Shown here piece by piece: positions 24,301 through 31,534 of a stretch of 64,000 nt of DNA. Below the pieces are notes generated by a model, which saw only the letters and a list, made by a program, of their open reading frames with translations, did not search any database and had not been told where the DNA came from. Source of the DNA: Sacculina carcini (taxonomy: Eukaryota > Arthropoda > Thecostraca > Sacculinidae); contig OU696572.1 of NCBI GenBank assembly GCA_916048095.2, positions 8,025,454-8,089,453 on the forward strand, in the 5' to 3' direction. A program made the position numbers and the translations under genes. Every line of letters starts with the position of its first letter. Positions within the stretch are counted from its first letter, which is position 1.

Positions 24301-27300
24301 ACGTATCCTGTTCGAGTTCTGAATTATTCAGCACGACGGGCGGGTGTAAACATGAGTCAGGCGGACTGAGGGGAAATATTTAGTCGAAATAAAAATAATT
24401 GAACTTGGAATTTAGAACTTAGAATATTTTTATGAGTGTACCCTATTTGATTTTAAATTTTTCATATTTTTTATGAATTGAATATGAATTTCATGTTATG
24501 AATTGTTCCGCACAACGGGCGGGTTTAATGCTAGTTTATAATAAAACGCTTCTACAACTTTACTGATTCAAGCGATTGAAATACTCGTGTATCTGGAAGA
24601 CACACTGGCAAATAATAGGATTGGTGATAATTATTTAAACAATCAAGGAGGTTATAGGACCATATTCCACAATCCATTGGTGATATAGAACTATGAAAAG
24701 GTTAAGAACCATGGGCATAGATCCTGGGGGTATTTATACAAATTCTATTATTATTACAAATATTAGACAAATTGGCGGGGGGTATGAATATGCAATTCTA
24801 CCCCCCGATAAATATGTTGAGTTCAGTTTATTGAATATATTGTCATCAAAATAAGCATAGCAAAAATAACAATACACAAAAAAAAAATATAAATATGTGA
24901 AAAATTATACTTTACGCGATAGATGAATGAACCTTATTGTTTATTGCGTCTGATTGAATGTGTATTGTTATTGAATGACATGACATTTAATGTTTACTGC
25001 ATGTAATTCATTGGCCAATATGGGAAATTCGGCCCTGCCAAGTGTTGAGAAAACGTATGCGGCTTATATTATGACATGAGACAATACTTAAACCCATGCA
25101 TATAATTATAGGGTTCGTGAAATTTTAGGATTGTAAGTGAAATTTTCAGCGATTAACTTTTCGTGTTAATTTTGTAAATATTTTATTTTCGTTTCGCCTG
25201 TGTTTTCCTGTGATTTCGTGGATACCTTGAAACCTCGCCAACATATAAGACTCCAGGAGATATTTGGATTCTTGTCCATTTCTGTGTGTGTGTGTGTGTA
25301 CTTACCTATTTGTTTACCACAGATAAGCTATGCTCGTGCTGTCCTGTCTCCAACCCACCCTCTAACCTATATTCCTTGAAGTTCCCAGTATTTCACACTA
25401 TCCAGTCTTTCTTTAAATGCGCCTACTCTATTAGCTCTTACAATATTCTCCCCTAACTGATTCGAGACATCAACACACCTATATAGGAAACTATACTTCT
25501 TAACACCTCTCAAACATCTAGTCATTTTCAGTTTTTTCCGTGACCCCCCTTGCCTGAATTATCCCAAACTATACATTATTTCTATCTAACTTTTGAATAC
25601 CTATTCTGTGTCTAAACATATTAATCAAGTCGCCCCTTAGCCTACGTTGTTCTAAAGATGGTAAACAGAGCACTTTTAGTCTTTCCTCATACGACAAACT
25701 ACACATGCTATCAACCGTTGTAGTCGCTGTCCTCTGAATTGTTTCCAATTTACGCTTGTTCTTTATCTTATATGGGGACCACACCACCGACGCATACTCT
25801 AGCTGGGGCCTAATGATATTACACATTAACTTTTATAGCATGTCCTCATCTAGGTATTTGAAAGCCCTTCTAACATTCCTTACCGTTATATATGCTAGTG
25901 CTGTTATTTTCCCAATATTTTTATCCGGGGTCAAGTTTTGTTTACAATTATTCCTAAAAAAATCATCCTTAACTTTCCGTAAATTATGTTTCCCTAACTT
26001 ATAGTTGTTGGAAGGCCTTTCTGCACTTTCACCTATATCCATAACATGACACTTAATCGCATTAAACTGCATCCCCCATGTCCCGCTCCATTGCTCTGCC
26101 CTATCCAAATCCTGCTGTCACTCCTTACAACTTGTTTCATCTGTGATGACCTTCATGATCTTGGCATAATCGGCAAACAAGCTCATGTAGCTGCTGATCC
26201 CCCTAGACATATCATCTATGTATACCAAGAACATTATTGGTCCCAACACCGATCCCTGGGGCATCCCACTCGTTACTGAACCCCACTCAGACACTTCCCC
26301 TCTGACCACCGTCCGCATCCTCCTATCAGACAAATATTCCCTAACCCATTCCAAAAATATACCCTGTATACCTCCTGAATTTTCCAGCTTCTATAGCAAT
26401 CGTTTATGTGGCACCGTATCAAATGCCTTTTTAAAATCTAAATACACGCAATCCACCCACCCTTTTCTCTCCTGTACCACATCTATCACACTCGTATAAA
26501 AACTAAGCAGGTTAGTGACACACGACTTTCCTTGTCTAAAACCATACTGACTATCACTAAGCATGTTGTTTTCTTCAAGGAACTCAACCCACCTATCCTT
26601 AATAACAGCTTCCCCGAGCTTGCACAGGACACTCGTTAAAGATACGGGCCTGTAGTTTAGTGGCTCCTCGCTGTCTCCTGCCTTATAAATCGGTATAACA
26701 TTCGCTGTTTTCCACTGTGCTGGTACTTTTCCCTCTCTGAAACTACTCTGGATTAAAGCGTGCACCGGTACGACCAATTCTTCTCTACAATCCTTCAAAA
26801 TAATACCTGCTATACCATCCGGACCAATGGCTTTCCTACTCTCCAATCTATTTAGCCTATGCAAAACCTCTTTCAAAGCTAATCCAATCTCTACATGTGA
26901 TAAACCTTCAGTTTTTTCCGTTGCATCGAATTGTTCAGACTCAAAATCGTGTTCTTCCGCAAATACACTGAGAAACTTTTTGTTCATAATTTCGCAAATA
27001 CGTTCGCAAATATGTCCTCAATAGTTTTCCCATTTTCTTTGATTTTATCAATCCCCACTTCACACCTGACTTTCATTTACAAATTTCTAAAACAATTTAG
27101 GGTCGTTTTTACACTTATTGACAATATTTTTTGCATAACCCCTCTCTTCTTGCCTCCTGATCATCACGTACGCATTCCTTGCCCGGCGAAACTCCATTTC
27201 GTTTTTTTCTATCCTTCGCTTCCTTGTCCTATTCCAAGTCTTCTCCTTGGTCAATCTAGCCCGCTCGCACTTTCTGTTGAACCATTTTTTCTTCCCTCTA

Positions 27301-30300
27301 CTAAGTTTTTTGTATTTTGTTTTTTGTATTTTGTATTATGTATGTATTTCTCTTGTACACATTTTGCTCCCAGAAGCTCACCCCAGTCGACTTATGAAAA
27401 AACTTCCTCAGTTGCACAATATCGGCTTTCCCATAGTTGAAATTCTTATTAACGTTCATCCCATTCACAACACACCTTTGCTCCTCACCATTCAACTTGA
27501 ATTATATTAAACTGTGGTCATTTTTCCCAAGTGGGCATCCACACTGAATGTCTTTTATCGCATCTATACTCTTAGAAAAAACCAAATAAAGTCTTGACGG
27601 TTCATTTGTCCCCCTAAACCTCGTGTTTCCACTAACCCACTGAGTGAGTAAGTGTTCTATAGCCAGTTCTAACTAAATGAATCCCCACGATGCACTGCCC
27701 CCCTTGCCTCCCAGTGTTCTCAGTCCACTTCCTTGCAATTAAAATCTCTCATTAGTATCAGCTCACCATTCCATTTTAACATTGTGTCAAATTATTAATA
27801 TCTTGTTTCCTCTAACATTTATTTGTACTCTTCTTGTCTCCATGACCCTGTACGTGGCGGTAAATATGCAACTGCTACATTTGTTTGTTTTCCTCCCACA
27901 TCTAATCCAATGCAGAGAACTTCTGCCTTACCCTCACTGCTCCACACGAATTTCAAGTTTATATCCTTCCTTAACAAAATCATTAGCCCTCCGCCATGCT
28001 TGCCCTCCCTGTCTCTCCTAAAATGCATATATCCCCCCTGTTCAAGGTGCATGATTTCAGCGTCTGAATTCAGTTTCCTTTCTACCAAGCCCATCACATC
28101 TGGAGATTGACTTCTCAAATAATCCCCTAATTCTAGCTCGCATGATCCATCTAAATTTGTGTAGCTAACTCTCAAATCGGCTAACTTATCGCTACTTTCG
28201 ATCTCCCTTTTCAGATCCTTTGTTCCGGGCTCGACTGGGGTTTCGCTTTGTACCATTTTTGTATTCTCCCATCCAGTAAAACATCAACTTGTCCTCTTCT
28301 GATCTTTGGTCATTTTTATCCTTCGATTCACGATACAATTCACTTCTCTTTATACGTTCGTCCTGGCCAAGAGCTTCTTTTACCCATACGTCTTTGAATT
28401 TATATGTCTGTGACAGCTTCCAGGTCTTCTCCAATACCCTACTCCCGTTGACTTACTCTTGAACATGATTCTCAAAGGTATCATCCCACCATTCTTGTAT
28501 TGACCCAATCTACAAGCGTCCTCAATTTCATCCACCACGTCTTCATCCAAACTCCTCAATTTCCCCTGCAAACTTCTTATCTTCATTTTTTGTCAATGCT
28601 TTGCTACCATGTTCCTCCTCCTTCACCCTAAACATAACCACACACTGTTTCTTTTCGACAATCTCTAACCAAGCCTTTCTTTTCCTTCAGCACCTCCACT
28701 ATTCCTTTCTTCAAATTAGCTTCGTGCTCTTCCTTCTGCTGTTTCATAATTTCTGCACAACTCTTCATACTATCCCCTTGTTTCTGTGCCCAACAATCCT
28801 GCTTTTCCTTCATCTTGATTATATCTTCATCCTGCTTGGCCGCTACCTCCTCTGCCGCCTTCAACCTACCCTTGAGTCTCTCATTTTCCTCCTGCATTTC
28901 TACCATATTTCTTTTCAGCTCGTCATTTTCACTTCCAACCCTCTCATTTTTATTTCTCAAACTCCCAACCTCATCCATCAACTCATCCATTTTCTTACTC
29001 ATATTTGTTACCGTACTGTGGTCGCCGCTGTCAGCATCCCCACTACGCCCTTCTACCAACAACCTCAATTGTCTTACTTCATCCATAACTTTCTCGATTT
29101 TGAACGCATTCTCCTCAATTTTGCCTTATTTCCCCCCGTCTTGCTTCCCCACTCCTACACCATGCACATTCCTTGTTATTATCATCGGTGTACCCCCCTT
29201 ACTCCCCCTTGTGGCCGTTAAGGAGTGCACTTTGCACCTCAACCCTGGGCAACAAAAGGTGACCTTGTTCAACTACAATGTTGTACGCTGAACAAACTCG
29301 CCTGTGCAGCACCGGAAGGGCGAACACGACACCAGTCTTCACACCAACCCTTTCCTCACCACGTCAGCACGCGCTTGTGTGTTTACAAAGGCCTCACACT
29401 CACTCAATACCAACAAAGCGCGAACACGACACCGGTGTTCACACACTCTTTCCGTAACTCTGCAGCACGCGTTCGTGCTTACAGTGACGCCACTCTCTCT
29501 TCACTACCGCAAACACAGCACAAATACTCGGGTGCACAACGACACACAACCTCACACGACGAAGTCACAATCACGGCTGACTGTGTGTGTGTGTGTACTC
29601 ACCTAGTTGGGTTACAGGATATGAGCTATGCTCGTATTGTCCTGTCTTTTTTCCAATATTTGTCTAGTTTTTCTTTAAACATCGATAAACTATTGTGTGT
29701 GTGTGTGTGTGTGTGTGTGTAACTATGTGTGTGTGTGTGTGTATGTGTGTGTGTACTCACAGTTGTACTCACAGTTGTAGTTTACAGGAAATGAGCAGGG
29801 CTCAGGCTGTCCTGTCTCCATACCCACATTTATCTAACCTATGCTTGAACTGTGCTATACTGTTTGATTGAACTATTTCTCTACCCAGACGGTTCCATAT
29901 ATCTATACACCTACTTGGGAAACTGTACTTCTTTATATCCCTTAATATCCGGGTTTGCTGTACACATTTATTGTGTCCCCTATGGTCCCTCGTACTCCAA
30001 ACCACCCAGTCTTTCCTATCCTATCGTTCCATACCAATACTGTGCTTAAAAACTTTTATTAAATCCCCCTTTAACCTTATCTTTTCTAGTGATGACACCC
30101 CAATTTTCTTTAACCTTGTTTCATAACTTAACGAACTAAATGATGTTAACAGCTTAGTCGCTACTTTTTGGACTTTCTCTAACCTAGCGATATGTTTTTT
30201 ATTGTGGTGAACCCATATTACTGCCGCGTATTCTAGTGGGTGCCTTATCACATTTTTTTCATTTTTTTACCACTTCCTCATCCATGAAGTTAAATGAGAC

Positions 30301-30302
30301 CT

Positions 30303-30372
<70 letters not shown>

Positions 30373-30535
30373 GTGTGTGTGTGTGTGATCGTTCTCGTGT
30401 GCAGAGAAACGTAACAAGTTTGACAACGGAGAAGATCCGCTCGATCCGGAATCGGAGGCCGGACGCGGATTCAATCCGTTCCAGCACGGATTCCACGGCT
30501 TTCCGGGCGGTTCTTTCACGTTCCACTTCAACTGA
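1984..30535 (+). CDS. DNAJC3: DnaJ homolog subfamily C member 3 / P58IPK, 10 coding exons, complete (492 aa)
   Basis: ER-lumenal co-chaperone: its TPR repeats hold unfolded clients and its J domain stimulates BiP ATPase; P58IPK is also known as an inhibitor of PERK/PKR. CDS join: 1984-2062, 6832-6942, 7285-7409, 7898-7972, 16773-17098, 18017-18167, 19145-19357, 20093-20241, 20796-20914, 30405-30535. The exons total 1479 nt. All nine junctions have GT-AG ends and compatible phases, and the joined frame is open to the TGA at 30533. The protein has an N-terminal hydrophobic leader, a TPR solenoid (about residues 35-385), a J domain beginning DYYKILGV (389-396) with HPD at 417-419 and the FIDIAAAKEVLSDP helix, and a Gly/Phe-rich tail ending FTFHFN, like the human tail. 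Human DNAJC3 has 504 aa. Splice sites were read by eye; exon 1 is the least certain. Confidence 0.93.
2420..2500 (+). repeat. TATA-containing repeat unit, copy A (no hairpin)
   Basis: Contains GTTGAAGTGTGACGTCTT, then CTGTCTATAAATACAGT and a T-rich stretch. The same blocks recur at 3820-3930. This copy lacks the GC-rich hairpin present in copies B and C. TGACGTC is a CRE/ATF-type core and CTATAAATA is TATA-box-like, so the unit may be a promoter fragment of an unknown mobile element. Confidence 0.5.
3083..3395 (+). mobile_element. tRNA-derived SINE
   Basis: The head looks like a tRNA: an A-box-like TAGCCGAGTGG near 3090 and a B box GGTTCGATTCC near 3134-3144, flanked by GCCTCGT and GCGAGG, which resemble paired acceptor-stem ends. 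A unique GC-rich body follows, then an AT-rich tail with TAA repeats at about 3365-3390. The anticodon arm does not fold into a normal 7-base loop, so this is not a working tRNA gene. Confidence 0.7.
3820..3930 (+). repeat. TATA-containing repeat unit, copy B, with GC-rich hairpin
   Basis: Same order as copy A: GTTGAAGTGTGACGTCTTGTAG, a hairpin, then CTGTCTATAAATACAGT. The hairpin arms are GGCGCGCGTGGG and its near-complement around an eight-base loop. It directly precedes the LINE fragment starting near 4080. Confidence 0.55.
4650..4745 (+). repeat. TATA-containing repeat unit, copy C, hairpin with compensatory changes
   Basis: CTTGTAGGCGTGCGTGGGAC pairs with GTCCCACGCGCGCC around a short loop and is followed by CTGTCTTTGAATACA. 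Compared with copy B, stem bases differ but pairing is kept. This copy lies within the sequence that interrupts the LINE. Confidence 0.5.
5536..5683 (-). mobile_element. Short retroposon insertion in the LINE
   Basis: Read on the minus strand, its 3' end is AGCGCTATATAAGTACATTG, a typical L2/CR1-type terminal sequence. The host LINE resumes after it, and CTTCTCAA occurs on both sides, a plausible short target duplication. A related sequence occurs at about 2145-2330. Confidence 0.45.
6832..7972 (+). CDS. DNAJC3: DNAJC3 exons 2-4: first TPR repeats
   Basis: Exon 2 (6832-6942) encodes SDVDQHLEMGMKLLSQGQ, matching the start of the TPR region. Exon 3 (7285-7409) encodes DADPGNYLSYFRRATVYLAL, close to the conserved DGDPDNYIAYYRRATVFLAM of vertebrates. 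Exon 4 (7898-7972) encodes ARVQRGNVHLKMGSLDEA. Introns 2 and 3 are short (342 and 488 bp) and TG-rich before their acceptors. Phases are 1/2, 1/2 and 0/0. Confidence 0.93.
8310..10800 (-). mobile_element. CR1/L2/Jockey-like LINE fragment with broken reverse transcriptase
   Basis: On the minus strand, fragments appear in the correct order: a region upstream of the RT (10795-10259, with NPKKTWKVIK), RT blocks 1-3 (10102-9840, NYRLISILPVVSKIFEKAI and CQFGFRKNRST), SGVPQGSILGPILFLVYIND with NADD (9480-9370) and a C-terminal tail with LGPKLWNCLP (about 8680). The 3' end is an AATAAATGATACAATACAAT-type tail running into (CA)n at about 8310. It is frameshifted and inactive. Confidence 0.88.
9486..9580. 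repeat. Minisatellite, ACTGTACTGAGAGCAT-type units
   Basis: Seven or so imperfect repeats of ACTGTACTGAGAGC(AT) lie inside the LINE reverse-transcriptase frame just upstream of SGVPQGS. On the LINE strand they read as Gln/Tyr/Ser-rich repeats, so the expansion happened within the coding region of the dead element. Confidence 0.75.
11008..12882 (+). mobile_element. Non-autonomous hAT-like element, copy 1, with perfect 8-bp target duplication
   Basis: Ends are TAGTGATGC at the left and GCATCTCTA at the right (inverted, TAGAGATGC). Both are flanked by the identical octamer GTCACACC (11000-11007 and 12883-12890), the target size of hAT transposons. There is no transposase frame. T-runs and A-runs fill the body. 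A second copy lies inverted at 37572-39089 and is about 90% identical over the stretches compared by eye. Copy 1 is longer mainly because a SINE (12254-12551) is inserted in it. Confidence 0.82.
12254..12551 (-). mobile_element. tRNA-Val-derived SINE, copy 1
   Basis: On the minus strand the head is a tRNA-like sequence with anticodon arm CCCGC-CTCACAA-GCGGG (anticodon CAC, Val) and a perfect B box GGTTCGAAACC. A body follows that is shared with 13690-14016 and ends GGGCATTTAAC. It is absent from hAT copy 2, which dates its insertion after the two hAT copies separated. Confidence 0.8.
13038..13302. repeat. TG and CA microsatellites
   Basis: (TG)n at about 13038-13110, a CA-rich stretch at 13141-13210 and (TG)n at 13262-13302. 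The first two are partly complementary and could pair in RNA. Confidence 0.9.
13420..13689 (-). mobile_element. LINE 3' fragment: C-terminal tail of the RT protein
   Basis: A minus-strand frame encodes RRGHNRKLKKTRC followed by a WNSLSNDVVTAPTISSFK tail, the usual C-terminus of CR1/L2-type LINE proteins. Downstream on that strand is the GAGC..AGC.CGAGC..TGTCC block found at the 3' ends of the related LINEs at 14190, 25330, 29630 and 29790. The SINE at 13690 interrupts it. Confidence 0.65.
13690..14016 (+). mobile_element. tRNA-Val-derived SINE, copy 2
   Basis: Same family as 12254-12551 in opposite orientation. It has an intact anticodon arm (CAC), the B box GGTTCGAAACC, and a shared body with the block ATGATGGTACCAGATATCAG and the terminal GGCATTTAAC. 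It carries about 30 extra bases near 13866-13895 relative to copy 1. There is no poly(A) tail. Confidence 0.82.
14140..16400 (-). mobile_element. LINE fragment, same family as the 25-29 kb element
   Basis: Minus-strand fragments in order: NNWYNKKCEKARMIKEKAW (about 16250), SRKSVGPDGIAGGVLKGC (15830-15780), NYRPVSLTSVLSKLVEGII (about 15640), SGVPQGSVLGPIMFLVYIND (15270-15215), FADD (about 15165) and a C-terminal region. The frame is broken several times. The 3' end near 14150 has the conserved terminal block ending in TGAGTACACA-type sequence. A 75-bp unit is triplicated in its coding region. Confidence 0.88.
14758..14985. repeat. 75-bp tandem triplication within the LINE frame
   Basis: Three consecutive copies start near 14758, 14833 and 14908, each containing TTCTTCAAT(A/T)ACAATTCCCA and TTTTTCCTCGGATACC. 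The unit is 25 codons, so on the LINE strand the EEKYLGIVIEE segment is repeated in frame. Confidence 0.88.
16773..19357 (+). CDS. DNAJC3: DNAJC3 exons 5-7: middle and C-terminal TPRs
   Basis: Exon 5 (16773-17098, 326 nt) starts RQEPQHVEAASQYALID and ends SLGDAHQSLA. Exon 6 (18017-18167) continues EVRECLRLDQDDSACHKHY, matching the conserved EVRECLKLDQDHKRCFAHY of vertebrates. Exon 7 (19145-19357) includes RADAYLNDDLFDDAIRDYQ. The codons are very GC-rich. Introns 5 and 6 have CA repeats near their 5' ends and TG repeats near their 3' ends. Confidence 0.95.
17405..17880. mobile_element. Possible nested TIR elements in intron 5
   Basis: The right end reads GGCTCCGCCACTG (inverse CAGTGGCGGAGCC), a terminal sequence common in hAT-like MITEs. 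The left end contains GGCGCCGCCAGG and GGTGGCGGACTGAGG. Inside, an AAAAGGACGGACAC block and a GGACATTTGCGAGG..CACCCTAC block look like ends of a second element. No clean 8-bp duplication was found, so the boundaries are uncertain. Confidence 0.35.
18580..18970 (+). mobile_element. Decayed mariner/IS630-like transposon remnant
   Basis: One frame near 18888-18950 reads SPHSSDLDPPHFVPLGF, resembling the conserved PHSPDL.P.DFFLWG block around the last catalytic acid of mariner/IS630 transposases, with the acid replaced and a stop or frameshift after it. No other transposase block is convincing. The segment also contains an inverted repeat. Confidence 0.35.
18733..18908. repeat. Inverted repeat with a perfect 20-bp core
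   Basis: GTGGTGATCGTTCTGTGTTG at 18741-18760 is the exact reverse complement of 18881-18900. Imperfect pairing extends the arms to roughly 42 bp with a loop of about 90-100 bp. It could form a hairpin in the DNAJC3 pre-mRNA (intron 6). Confidence 0.85.
20093..20914 (+). CDS. DNAJC3: DNAJC3 exons 8-9: last TPR and J domain
   Basis: Exon 8 (20093-20241) ends the TPR array and encodes AKRDYYKILGVTRSANKREI, helix I and the start of helix II. Exon 9 (20796-20914) supplies QQWHPDNF with the HPD tripeptide essential for Hsp70 stimulation, and FIDIAAAKEVLSDP. The intron between them has an AC-rich start (about 20270-20288) and a TG-rich end (20769-20789), seven bases before the acceptor. Confidence 0.96.
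21222..22010. repeat. Diverged tandem repeat, about 380-bp unit
   Basis: Unit starts near 21222, 21596 and 21986 share AGCTA(C/T)(A/G)GCGGTG...GTCAAAATGACAAA-type sequence. Each unit has two related halves marked by TTCTACAAGATAGGCTATAATT-like and TTTTCTACA..ACGG(C/T)ATAA-like blocks and by GGGCGRCYAA-type motifs near 21460 and 21855. There is no open frame. The divergence suggests an old array. Confidence 0.65.
22223..24530. repeat. Array of ten GC-box-containing motifs in AT-rich DNA
   Basis: The motif GAATTRTTCCGCACGACGGG, followed by CGGGTTTAA, or a close variant occurs near 22223, 22458, 22608, 22783, 23164, 23350, 23928, 24102, 24319 and 24499. Two subtypes alternate: A (GAATTATTCC, often followed by GGCGGGTTGAGGG) and B (GAATTGTTCC, followed by CGGGTTTAA). 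A-to-B spacing is 174-186 bp in four pairs. Between the pairs are other shared blocks, such as GACTTCAAGATCCAGA near 23430 and 24285. There is no coding potential. The core GGGCGG is an Sp1/KLF-type GC box. Confidence 0.8.
24560..25280. other. AT-rich intronic DNA without recognisable genes
   Basis: It contains GGGGGTATTTATAC and GGGGGGTATGAATATG blocks (24725-24810) that resemble the GGGGGTATGCATACCCC at 20982 and may mark the other end of an old element spanning the repeat arrays. No matching target duplication was found. Otherwise nothing is seen. Confidence 0.5.
25285..29150 (-). mobile_element. Near-complete LINE: ORF1-like coiled coil, endonuclease and reverse transcriptase
   Basis: On the minus strand: a coiled-coil frame (29086-28628, rich in Glu/Lys, starting MDEVRQLRLLVEGRS) as a probable ORF1; an APE-type endonuclease region (28200-27830, SPDVMGLVERKL and GGGLMILLRKDI); RT (26987-26391, SRKAIGPDGIAGIILKDC, NYRPVSLTSVLCKLGEAVI, YLDFKKAFDTVPHKRLL), then PQGSVLGPIMFLVYIDD (about 26260); an altered catalytic box (FADY where FADD is expected, near 26175); and the C-terminal tail (25826-25569). 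The 3' end at about 25290 runs into (CA)n. Frame breaks and the lost catalytic Asp make it inactive. It is CR1/L2-like by organisation. Confidence 0.9.
29589..30280 (-). mobile_element. Two 3' fragments of the same LINE family
   Basis: 29589-29690 is only the 3' terminal block (TACTCACCTAGTTGGG..ATGAGCTATGCTCG on the plus strand). 29755-30280 has the terminal block plus frames for the C-terminal protein tail (WNRLGREIVQSNSIAQFKHRL; PLEYAAVIWVHH). Both 3' ends abut (TG)n/(CA)n tracts. Confidence 0.8.
30301..30387. repeat. Long (TG)n microsatellite upstream of the DNAJC3 last-exon acceptor
   Basis: A nearly pure TG tract of about 85 bp ends 18 bp before the exon 10 start at 30405. Confidence 0.95.
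30405..30535 (+). CDS. DNAJC3: DNAJC3 exon 10: C-terminal tail and stop
   Basis: Begins after CTCGTGTGCAG. It completes the Glu codon left by exon 9 and encodes KRNKFDNGEDPLDPES, then a Gly/Phe/His-rich tail FNPFQHGFHGFPGGS ending FTFHFN and TGA. Vertebrate DNAJC3 ends in the same style (FDDGEDPLD...FRFKFHFN). This exon fixes the 3' end of the gene 9.5 kb from exon 9. Confidence 0.97.
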
Positions 30536-31512
30536 CACTCGTGCTACCGGCCATATGTCCGTCTATTTGTATGCTACTTGTATTTGTTTGTGTCTGTGCG
30601 TGTGCTTGTTTGTATTTGTGTATGTGCGTGTGTGTTTATTTGTGGTTTTAGGTGTGTGTATGCATGTGTGGTCGATTGTGTTGACAGCACCTATTTAATA
30701 TGACAGTTGTCTGTGATATGCGCGCGTGCGTGTGTGTGCACTTGTTACAAATATGTTTTTCGTGTAATCTATGCAAATGTCTTGTTCATGCAGTGTTGGT
30801 TCAGTGAAGATTTGCGTGTTCAAGCCGTTCTGCCGTCGCTGAGCACGTACTGTGGCGTGTGCTGTGTGTATGGTGCATCATGTGGCGTGTGTTGTGTATG
30901 ATACAGTACGTTTGCCAATCTGGTTATCTGTTTACTGTCTCAGTTTGAGCCATGTCACGCGAAATACATGCCGTTCTCTGTGTGCTGGCTGGCATAGTTT
31001 TGATGATGAATATGATGTTTACCGAATGTGTATTTCACGTGTCGATTGTGTCATTTTCAGTTGTTGAGAAAGGTGTAAAGCGATAGATTGGATTTTTGGC
31101 GCTCAAACCAATGAGTTTGAGTTTGAAGCAGAAAAAATGTAGCTTGATAATGTGGTTATGCATTCACTAAAAATAAGTTTAAAATAAATAAATTCAAAGG
31201 TAGCTCCAAGTTTTCTTAAAACATATTTAGTCAAGTTTAGTATATATACAGTTTAGACTGTAAAGTTTTCTAGTCAATTATGGAGCCCTTCCAACGGAGA
31301 AATAAATTATTTGTTTTTCTGCTTGGAAGCCCAAGTAATATCTACAATAACGGCGAGTAGATTTCAACTAAGTGGGCTTGGAATTGCATTATGATTTGCT
31401 GTTATTTGTGATATAATTGTTTATTTTCAAGTCTGAGTGTAGTGGGGCGCTCATCGTAGCTATCGGTTTGTTTTATATCTTGCATTGTAGTGATTCTATG
31501 ATTTTCAACACA
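30536..31512 (+). other. DNAJC3 3' flank
   Basis: TG-rich to about 30900, then AT-rich. AATAAA occurs at about 31183-31188 and would suit a polyadenylation signal if the 3' UTR is about 650 nt. No other gene is seen. Confidence 0.4.
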
Positions 31513-31534
31513 AGTTTTTTGCGAGCTCCTCTGA

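Larger units (their letters stand above)
20915..30404 (+). other. DNAJC3 intron 9 (9.5 kb)
   Basis: Separates the J-domain exon from the terminal exon. It contains, in order, a hAT-type terminal-like sequence at 20968 (CAGGGGCTTATAACC), diverged tandem repeats (21222-22010), the GC-box motif array (22223-24530), AT-rich DNA with no gene (24560-25280), a long minus-strand LINE (25285-29150), LINE 3' fragments (29589-30280) and a pure TG tract ending 18 bp before the acceptor. Confidence 0.85.

Noticed and set aside
22223-24530. Spaced repeats reminiscent of a CRISPR array
   Set aside because: The genome is clearly eukaryotic, spacings vary from 150 to 578 bp and spacers share sequence. There are no cas genes.
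22223-24530. GACGGGCGG core resembling a conserved small-subunit rRNA segment
   Set aside because: Only about nine bases match and no other rRNA sequence is nearby.
20968-24713. A single hAT element from CAGGGGCTTATAACC to GGTTAAGAACCATG
   Set aside because: Both ends look hAT-like, but the flanking octamers do not match. Another end-like sequence (GGGACCTCTG, 23592) also lacks a partner.
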